Shown: positions 55,904 through 64,000 of the stretch, in pieces
Position numbering within the stretch: position 1 is the stretch's first letter
Layout: the number at the start of each line of letters is the position of its first letter
Assembly: GCA_018857735.1 (NCBI GenBank)
Contig: JABMCL010002580.1
Span: 130,001 to 194,000, forward strand
Direction of reading: 5' to 3'
From: Alviniconcha marisindica
Lineage: Eukaryota; Mollusca; Gastropoda; Provannidae
Length of the DNA stretch: 64,000 nucleotides
Position numbers and translations under genes: made by a program
Notes under the pieces: generated by a model
Told to the model about the DNA's origin: nothing
What the model saw: the letters and a program-made list of their open reading frames with translations, nothing else
Database searches by the model: none

Positions 55904-56794
55904 GCCCCTGCCCCATCAGTAAGTAGGGTTGATGATGGCTAGAGCTGTGCTGGTTGGGGTTTGCCCCCGGTGACTGCTACCGTAGCCAGATTGGTCTAGT
56001 TGGAGACATGAAAAGCCAGTGGAACATTCAAAACTCAATGGGATTTTTTTCTCTTTTTTTCCTGCTGTGCAACCCATAACAGTGACATAATCTTCTATGA
56101 TGAAGAGGTCACTTTATGGAAGAAGAAGAAGAAGGCTGTGGGATCTGTTATATATATATATATATAAGATTTGTAGGCACACATCATTTGCGTTGATTTG
56201 CGTTATAACTTTTTGTCAGTAGACTCATACATGGATACATTTTCGGTTTTGCATTGTTTTATTTTTGTGCAATATGTTTTGGTTGCGCAACTGACTTCAA
56301 GGTTCATGTTGTTGTAACTGTCAACTTTGAATTTGTAATCAATGCTAAATTATTGATAATAGTTAATATCTTATTTATTATTATTGTCATTATTATTACT
56401 GTGATAAAATGATATATATAATATTAGTGACTGACTAAGTTGTTATGACCTTTTCATGTTGGATCATATTTATATTGTTGAATTTTTATTTTTTACATTT
56501 TTTATGATGCTACCATACTGTCATACATTTAAGATGATACTCAAGATGAGGTTGAACTAGAAGTAGAACTTTGCAGAGGTTTAGTATCTATTCATTTGTG
56601 CTTTGTAATTAGCAATGTCAGATTCACTCACTCATTCACTGTGTCAACAACTAAAAATTAATGTCCCAAAACAAAAAGCTGCAAGATTATTTTATTTTTA
56701 GAATTGTAGTAATGCTTCTGTGGTGCTGAATAATTGAACCAGATTTTTTTTGTTTCATTTGAATATTAATTATTATAAATATATGCATACAAAG

Positions 56795-56796
<2 letters not shown>

Positions 56797-56841
<45 letters not shown>
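56797..56841. repeat. (TA)n microsatellite
   Basis: TA run of ~44 bp. Confidence 0.95.
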
Positions 56842-56844
<3 letters not shown>

Positions 56845-57035
56845 CATACATGTGCATGTCGCAGCTACAGAATAAGTATAATAACCAAATGAGATTCATG
56901 ATGGCTTTATTTTATGTGAGTCAGATTTCACTTGTACCTAATGGCAATTAAGAGACATATATATATAGGCACTGACAGAAACAAACAGTGTGCTCAGTGG
57001 TTAAACTTAAGGAGTTAAAGCTCTATTTGTTATTT

Positions 57036-57245
57036 TTTTTAAATGTAAAATATGTGACCTAGCACAGACCCATGCGGGACACCAAACTTGAGCACTGATT
57101 GACTGAAGGAAATGAAAGTTCTAGTACAATTACAAGCCATTTACAGTAGACACAGACTGTGTGTGGTTGGTCAAGAAGAGCAAAGATGGAAATTTTGTCC
57201 TGTATTCAGAAAGCTGTTCATAATTTTAGGAAGGGCAGCATCAGT
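57036..57245 (-). pseudogene. Non-LTR RT core fragment (PQGSVLGP region)
   Basis: The minus-strand reading contains SQSVLKFGVPHGSVLGHIFY, matching the RT motif GVPQGSVLGP.LF. Upstream frames are broken by stops. A decayed fragment. Confidence 0.7.
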
Positions 57246-58294
57246 ACTATGGGAAGCACTCTACATAGGCAGACTGATGTAGGTTCAGAAGATTTTTGAT
57301 GGTTGAGGTGATCCCATAGCTCTCTTCTTATGGATACAGGATATAATGTAATGCTGTATCATAGTGCATGTAGAAGGAACTTTTAGTAAGGGCATGGCCA
57401 CCATTATTTGGTGTGGTAATGTTTTCCAAAATGTAAGAAAGTATTTTGTACACTGTGACTATGAGTATGACTGTATCAGCGTATGAGTGATTTATACAAT
57501 GTCTTTTAATAGTACATGCCTACCCCACCCATTTTTTTCTCCCTCCCCCCCTCCCCCCATTCTAGCACATCCTCCTCTTATGGATACACAATATAACATA
57601 ATGCTGTATCATTGTGTAAGTGGAAATAACTTTCAGTAGGGGCATAGCCACCATCCCCTGTTGTGGTAATGTTTTCCAAAATGTAAAACAAAACAAAAAT
57701 GTACATGGTGACTATGACAGTATGAGTGATTTATAGTGTGTCATTTAATAACAATATTCCCTTGCTGTGCAGTGCTGTAAACAGTATAATAATTGCTGCT
57801 CTTCACCCAAGGAAAGAGGTGAAGAGCAATTGTTGGGTTGTAAACGGGATCTGAGCAGGATCTGAGCGGCAAAGTCCTTAACACTGCCAACAGTATTAAG
57901 CAGCAGCTGTAGTGAACCAGAGACAAAGTAAGGTTTGAATTTTGTGTGCGTAAGTTTGTGTTTGTGGGACTGTGTATCTGTGGCTAGTCTGAAAGCTTCT
58001 GGTTTTGATTGACGTATTATTATCCACAAATGATCATATACCATAATGCTCAAATCCCTTGGCTGTAATTTTTATTTCCATGTAAATTGTATGCCCTTGT
58101 GAACATGTAGTATGATGTGTGCACATACATCATAGTAAAGATCTGTTCTGCCGTTAAGTTCACTCGGGATATTCTGTCTCTCTCAATTTTACATCATATA
58201 TTTATTATGAGATTCTTGCTCATTAGGATTAGAACTTGTAGAAGTTGTCCTTTTGAGACCCAAGACCATCATCAAAGTTGTGTAAATCTACTGC

Positions 58295-58805
58295 AGTGTC
58301 TGGTCATCCTCTCCTGGGGTGACCCTGTGCTGTAGTTCTGTAAACCTGTCTGGTCATCCTCTCCTGGGGTGACCCTGTGTGGTAGTTCTGTAAACCTGTC
58401 TGGTCATCCTCTCCTGGGGTGACCCTGTGCTGTAGTTCTGTAAACCTGTCTGGTCATCCTCTCCTGGGGTGACCCTGTGCTGTAGTTCTGTAAACCTGTC
58501 TGGTCATCCTCTCCTGGGGTGACCCTGTGCTGTAGTTCTGTAAACCTGTCTGGTTATCCTCTCCTTGGGTGGTGTGACCCTGTGCGGTAGTTCTGTAAAT
58601 CTATGTAGTTTCTGGTCATCCTCTCCTGGGGTGACCCTGTGCATTAGTTCTGTAAATCTACCTGTCTGGTTGTCCTCTCCTGGGGTGTTGTAACCCTGTG
58701 CGGTAGTTCTGTAAATCTACCAAAGTTTCTGATCATCCTCTCCTGGGGGAACCCTGTGTGGTAGTTCTGTAAACCTGTCTGGTCATCCTCTCCTGGGGTG
58801 ACCCT
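58295..58805. repeat. ~50-bp minisatellite, about eleven units
   Basis: Units of CTGTCTGGTCATCCTCTCCT GGGGTGACCCTGTGCTGTAG TTCTGTAAAC. The right-hand units (58555-58800) are more diverged and longer. Confidence 0.92.
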
Positions 58806-61330
58806 GCCTGGCGGACAGGATGTTGCAATCCAAGAACCAACTTGTCATCCTCCTGACCTACACAGTTATTCAGAGTCTTCCCATTGTAGCGGTTGGCTGT
58901 CAGCCCAGTTGACAGTGAGGTAAATGCATGTTGTCACTGGAGGACCCCAGCAGCCCCCAGCATGCCAGGTGTGTTGACTCTCCTGGGTGACCAGCCAGGT
59001 TTAGTTTACCTGGCCAAGTGCTCCCTCTTTCTGGCTTGCTTCTTTCCTGGGCCCCATCCCACTGTCACAAGTAGGCACTTGAAAAAGCACACTAAATGTC
59101 AATAAATATGATGAATTGTACTTTTGTAGACGATTTAATTTTCTTCCATTTCAAAGTTGTTTTTTTGGTGTGTTTTTTGGTGGCTGCTGATGTTTGCATT
59201 TAGGAGTGACCGTTTTGAGGTGAAGAAGAGGGCATGGACAAGAACCAGGGGTCTGATAAGGCCACAGGGGAAAACACACTATAGAACTGCGTGCACAGTT
59301 AAAAAGAAAAAAGAAAGAGGAAGAAGAGATGATTGTGGTCTGTTGCAAGCACCTGTGGCCCTTCACACAGGAAACTGTTTCACCTGTCATGTCTGCCTGC
59401 CATGGCAGGGTCAGGCGCTTTTCAGTCAGCCAGACACTGAATGGTCATGTGGTGGTGGAGTGAGGGAGACCTCCGGCTTGTTTATGCTGTGGACCCTTTT
59501 ATAGCCCTGTGATGATGCCGGTTGGGTACTGCTGAGACTGACAGGGTAATGATAATATTTCACCTGTTCCTGTACACATGAAAAGCAACAACAACAACAA
59601 AAAACAGTAATGGTCATCCTGTTGACTGGGAAGAACATGCAGCTGATTTTAAACAAATTAAAGCAGCTTTAAGTTTAATTGTACCAACTAAGGTAATCTT
59701 TTGTTTCTTTTTTTTAAAGTTTGGTTTTATTATTTTGTTGTTTGTTATAGTTGTACAACAGTTATGCAGAAATATGTCTGGATCAGTGAACGTTACTGGT
59801 AAATTGTTTGTTGTGCCTTTGTAATGATTGCTTTTAGGTGCTCTTAGGTTTGTCCTGTAAATTAGTTGTATACGACATTGTACATGTGATTGTTTCACTA
59901 TGCTTTGTAGGACTGTGTTTGTTAATGTATTTTTATGCTGTTGATTTGTGTGAGTATTTATGCTTTGCATTTTTTTTCTTTTTAAATTAAGTTGTAAATT
60001 ATCACTTTGAGTCGCTTAAAGTGCTCTATAAATTCCCTGTTATTATTGTTATTATTATATTATACCTCTATTGTATTCTGAACATCGTGAGTGCAGGCAG
60101 TTTGTATGTCAGGACCTGGTGCATTAGAAAGAAAATGTCAGTAAAATATGTAGTTTTAGGTATTGATTGATGTTGTCATAATTCATATTTATATGCCAGT
60201 TTCAGTTCACAGTCATACATCTTTGTATGAACTATGAACAATCAGTAATATCACTGTCGTATCATCCTGTCCTTGTAACGTCACTGTCCTGTTTTATATT
60301 ATACATATATCACAAAGATAAACTATGACCTCATGTATTTTATTTCCATAGCATCACTTACGGCTTCTGGTTAGTAAAGGTCATCCATTTACAATTAATA
60401 AGTGACGCCCGGGGCATACTGCAGCATTTGTTAAAATGTTGCGGAGCATGAATGATGAGGTGCTGTCAGAGGACGGATGGCATCCACTGGGTAGTTTTGC
60501 TGCAGCACTCTGCTGTGTGTGGGTCAGGCAGTCTGCCCTGACCTGTGGTACCAGCAAATGGCCCAGCTGTTGGCTCTCTGTGTTGACAAGGTGCATAACC
60601 TTCCTGAGTGTTCAGGTTAATTTAGGCCCAAAGAGTGTAGAAAAACCCCATGCACAACAAACAAAAATAACAAGCAGATAATAATTTACTGTCGAGGCAT
60701 TATGTTTGGGTCTGTAAGGCCATAAGTGGAGTAGGATAGGGGAAAAAGATTTTAAAAAAGAAAGGAAAAAAGAAGGAAAAAGAGGACAAGTAAAAAGCCT
60801 ACTGTTGAGGCATTATATTTAGGTTTGGAAAAACATAAACAGGAAGCAACTTGGTGTTTTACACCCAGTCAACCATTACGGTTATATCAGGGTAATCCGA
60901 GTAAGATAGGGGGACAAGATGAAAATAAAAAATAGCCTACACCCTTCATAATTAGCCTATTGGGTGTATCAGTCCTTCCTGGAGCCATTGTTAAATTTAG
61001 CTGATGTTGCAGCAGAGAAGAAAAGTACGGTCAGATAAGGAATTTACCTTACATTGCACTGTATCATATAATCTGATCGTGATTATCAGACAACAAATCT
61101 TGGACAGAAATACTCAACAGATTACAGAATCAAGTCATTGGCAAAAGAAAGAAAGAGAAAAAAGTTGTGTATGTATTTCAAAAGCAGAGTGTAACAGCAG
61201 CTGTCAGTTTGGCAAAAACTTGTGAAAATAATAATATTTATTATAAAAGCCACTGTGTTTACAGGAGTTATGTCAGAGGTGAGAAAATCAATCAATCAAT
61301 GTTTTATTTTATGTCTGTTAACACTGAGGC
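58806..61330. other. Non-coding stretch, no gene recognised
   Basis: AT-rich with short open frames. CTTAAAGTGCTCTATAAATT CCCTGTTATTATTGTTATTA at 60015-60060 looks like the 3' tail of a retroposon (AGTGCTATATAAA plus TTA repeats). No protein domain seen. Confidence 0.4.
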
Positions 61331-61339
61331 AATATTACA

Positions 61340-61340
61340 C

Positions 61341-61372
<32 letters not shown>

Positions 61373-61398
61373 CACACATACGCACACACACACACATT
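61340..61398. repeat. (CA)n microsatellite
   Basis: Slightly interrupted CA run. Confidence 0.95.
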
Positions 61399-61557
61399 TT
61401 TTGTTTTATACCACTTACCCACAGGACTATGAACAATCAATTTAACAATATAATTGATACTATCAGTATTATACAAAATATCTCTTATGTTGTTGCAAGC
61501 ATTAAAGTCATATCCATTTTTTCTGAAATAACTCTGTGGTAATAGAGGTGAGAAAAG

Positions 61558-61595
<38 letters not shown>

Positions 61596-61597
61596 TG
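61558..61597. repeat. (TA)n microsatellite
   Basis: TA run of ~38 bp with one CA interruption. Confidence 0.95.
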
Positions 61598-61854
61598 CCC
61601 TGTTATTGAAGTAGCTGATTAACATCCATGAATAGACAGTGGTATCAACTGAGCACACAGGCAGCTGAGCAATATCACACGTCCACTCACTCATTCTTTC
61701 CAAGGTCAAGCGACAGGTCAGTCAGAATGTTTTTGCTGTCCCTCCTCACCCACCCTTCTTTTGGATCTTTTTACTTCCGCCAGGTTTGACCAGCTCAAAT
61801 GACAGAACAGCCCCAAAAGCTTACAGTCATATTCCAAGGGAGATGAAAATTTCA

Positions 61855-62261
61855 CTATCTCAAGATACTCATGCACATATATATATATATATCTATATTT
61901 GAAACCTTCATTATTGATTTGCGTCCCCCAAATCTCATCATAGGCTGTGGACCCTGGGTGGTTAAATCTCTTAACACCCACATGTTTTGACAACTGCCAC
62001 ACATTTCATGCACTGCTGGCTCAGAATCAGGGTTGTATGAAATGTTCAAATACCTTAAAAGAGCAGAAGCAGGTACAGCATCTGAAAAAATCATGTAATA
62101 GTTAATACCCTGCAGTGCTGATTTAGCCCTTTCCCTGCTAAAGAATGTCAGTCTACCTTTGGTGCATTTTTCTTGAACTAGCTGCAGTGTCTCTGGGACA
62201 GGTCTTGCTAACCAGTGGTGTTCTTTTTGAGGACCGCCTGTGAAAGCATGACAAGTCAGAA
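61855..62261 (-). other. Unrecognised open reading frame, possible exon or transposase relic
   Basis: About 135 codons stay open on the minus strand: FTGGPQKEHHWLARPVPETL, QLVQEKCTKGRLTFFSRERA, KSALQGINYYMIFSDAVPAS, ALLRYLNISYNPDSEPAVHE, MCGSCQNMWVLRDLTTQGPQ. An acceptor-like TGCTTTCACAG precedes it at 62238-62248. There is a C-x2-C (CGSC) here and another (CAVC) in a separate frame at 62333-62450. I recognise no family. The composition looks more protein-like than neighbouring frames, but no conserved domain is claimed. Confidence 0.3.
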
Positions 62262-62610
62262 TTTAAACAGGATATACATATCTCAAGGAGGTCCACTCCT
62301 ACATTCAAATGCAAACTACTTTGCCAAAGACTTCATGTATGAGGTGACGTCCCAAGAGCTGGGAACAGGTTAAATGAATGATGAGATTTGTCAGCCGAGC
62401 ACACGGCACATTCTTGCACCAAAATATTGATGGTTGTCTCTCTTGCTGTTCTATATATATATATACATAACAGCATCTTGAAAGAACTAGTCTTCTCAGA
62501 TTTGATGGGGAAAAAAAACGATTTTTGGGGGGTATGAATTGTTGTAATTGTAGTCATAATTTATTTGTTGCATTATTTTTTCATCTGCCAGTTAATTTGC
62601 ACCCCCCAAA

Positions 62611-62672
62611 CAACAACAACAACAACAACAATAACAAAAACACACAAACAAAACAACAACAACAACAACACC
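62611..62672. repeat. (CAA)n microsatellite
   Basis: Interrupted AAC/CAA repeats reading Asn/Gln on the plus strand. Confidence 0.9.
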
Positions 62673-63123
62673 TCAATTATTATGAGTTAAAAATAGATTG
62701 GGTAAAACCCAATAGACCACACCTTTTCTCAGAGACCTGCATTTTTTCTAGAATGCAGCAATGCGTCATGAAAAGTCCGCTCCACAGAGATGAAAACAGT
62801 TGGTGACAAAAATTGATTGCAATCCACGTGCATTTCTTCTGCGACCTGCATGCAGAACTGAGAGCATCATGTTTTCTCGCCGTGATGCCAAAGATGCCAA
62901 AGACATGTTGGTAACATCAAAATGAAGTGCGGGAATAGAGTGCACAACACTGTAATGATATCAGGAAACAAGTGTTAGTGATGGTGTTAAAAAGCGTCAC
63001 CTTATAAAATCAACATAAAATCATCAGCGTGTTCAGTCACAAAACTTTTACTGTGGATCATGTTCTTTTATTAGTTTTAAGTTTTACATGAGAAGTTCAG
63101 TCTGCAAAGAAAATTGCCTTTAA

Positions 63124-63357
63124 CCCCTTCATTGCCCCTGTCGGTAAAATGTCCGGGCTGAAAAATGCACACATACACGCCTGTAAATAGCATATTTTGA
63201 TGGTCCTATAACAAATCTACTTTCAATATTGTGCATTTTGATAGAAATCTTGTCAGGTGCTCATGCAAAGGGGAAGAAAGACCTTAATGATTCCAGATTT
63301 GGCACTTTTGTTGGTCGTTTTCCAAGTGATGGCGGGGCGAGCATGGCAGTGAAAGGG
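63124..63357. mobile_element. piggyBac-type MITE, 234 bp, flanked by TTAA
   Basis: Ends CCCCTTCATTGCC and GGCAGTGAAAGGG are imperfect inverted repeats (CCC.TTCA.TGCC). TTAA lies on both sides (63120-63123 and 63358-63361), the strict target of piggyBac elements. The interior has no transposase. Confidence 0.75.
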
Positions 63358-64000
63358 TTAATATTAAAGGCCCAACAACTGTACCATTTTAGTGTGAAAA
63401 CTGCAAGTAGGTCATTTATCCTGACACAACAAAGATGTGACATGAAAGATACTGATGGTGAGGAAAAGAGGACAATGAGCAATTCCCTGCTGATGAATCA
63501 CTGAAGGCCAGGTTGAAAACTGAGGAGCTGCATGTGGTAGGTGACAAAGCAAGATGACAGAGGTCTCTTGACTTCACAGTGACAGTGTGATGCTGAGCAG
63601 TGTTGAGGGCATTCCCCTTGCTGGCTCAGTACTGTGCAGTGACTTTGGAGTATCACTGTGCGAGTTTACATCATTTAGCATGTACAAATATGTTAGTGTA
63701 TTTTATATATATATATATGCCTGTGCATGTGTTATTTGTGTGTGTGAGATATAGATCAGGTGAAAATAACTGTGTGCATGGATACAATCATACATATAGT
63801 GTATATATACACAGGTATGTTTGTTTTTGCAAGTGTAAGCAAGTGTATATTCAAATATAATTTGTAAGTCTGTTGTTGGTTTTGGTATAGCTTATTGACA
63901 TATGAATTATGATGTTATCTTGATGATCATGAGATAGTCTAATATCACTTACTTGAAAAGACTTCAAATGAACAGGAAGAAGAAGAAGTCCAGTACTGTG

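Noticed and set aside
57745..58053. 102-codon minus-strand frame (MSIMVYDHLWIIIRQ...)
   Set aside because: Length is within chance for this composition and no family was recognised; it may be part of the decayed retroelement at 57036-57245 but I cannot show it.
58893..59105. Plus-strand frame after the 50-bp minisatellite (MAVSPVDSEVNACC...)
   Set aside because: Short, no domain, low-complexity neighbourhood.

Overview
The window is animal genomic DNA: split genes with GT/AG introns, many (CA)n/(TG)n tracts, minisatellites, tRNA-headed SINEs, small inverted-repeat transposons and decayed non-LTR retrotransposons. Protein content and repeat style suggest a lophotrochozoan, probably a mollusc. 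That placement is inference; no rRNA or mitochondrial marker is present.

Two genes can be reconstructed, both on the minus strand. SNRK (start codon at 50365, stop at 30949-30947) is complete in six coding exons: 595+142+213+198+504+1561 nt, an unbroken frame of 1070 codons plus stop. It has a full kinase domain, a UBA-like segment and a long acidic/Ser-rich tail ending in CCSVV, a CaaX-like end. The second gene is an SLC5-family sodium/solute symporter (closest in pattern to the SLC5A8/A12/A6 branch). Its start codon is near 15214, and nine coding exons run leftward to 1720 (392 codons in frame). The C-terminal third lies beyond the left edge.

The most striking observation is in the SLC5 gene. 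Three separate tandem arrays are each built from a copy of an exon-intron junction: about 25 copies of the exon 1 donor (13505-14879), 7 copies of the exon 5 donor (6690-7262), and about 10-13 copies of the exon 8 acceptor (3189-4265). Each array begins at a real splice site and fills the neighbouring intron with decoy splice sites. Exon 4 has two weaker partial copies of its acceptor side.

Layout. 1-1120: GC-rich minisatellite. 1140-2110: SINE fragments with exon 9. 2220-5230: CA/TG tracts, array C, exons 8 and 7. 5660-11730: exons 6, 5 and 4 with four inverted-repeat elements. 12150-15214: exons 3, 2 and 1 with array A. 15215-18400: upstream repeats and a suspected low-quality patch. 18400-30946: intergenic DNA or SNRK 3' UTR with several minisatellites. 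30947-50365: SNRK. 50366-64000: no recognisable host gene, but non-LTR fragments, a perfect 19-bp hairpin, a 50-bp minisatellite, a piggyBac-type MITE and one unrecognised open frame.

Most other long open frames are translations of (CA)n, (CT)n or minisatellite DNA and are not genes.
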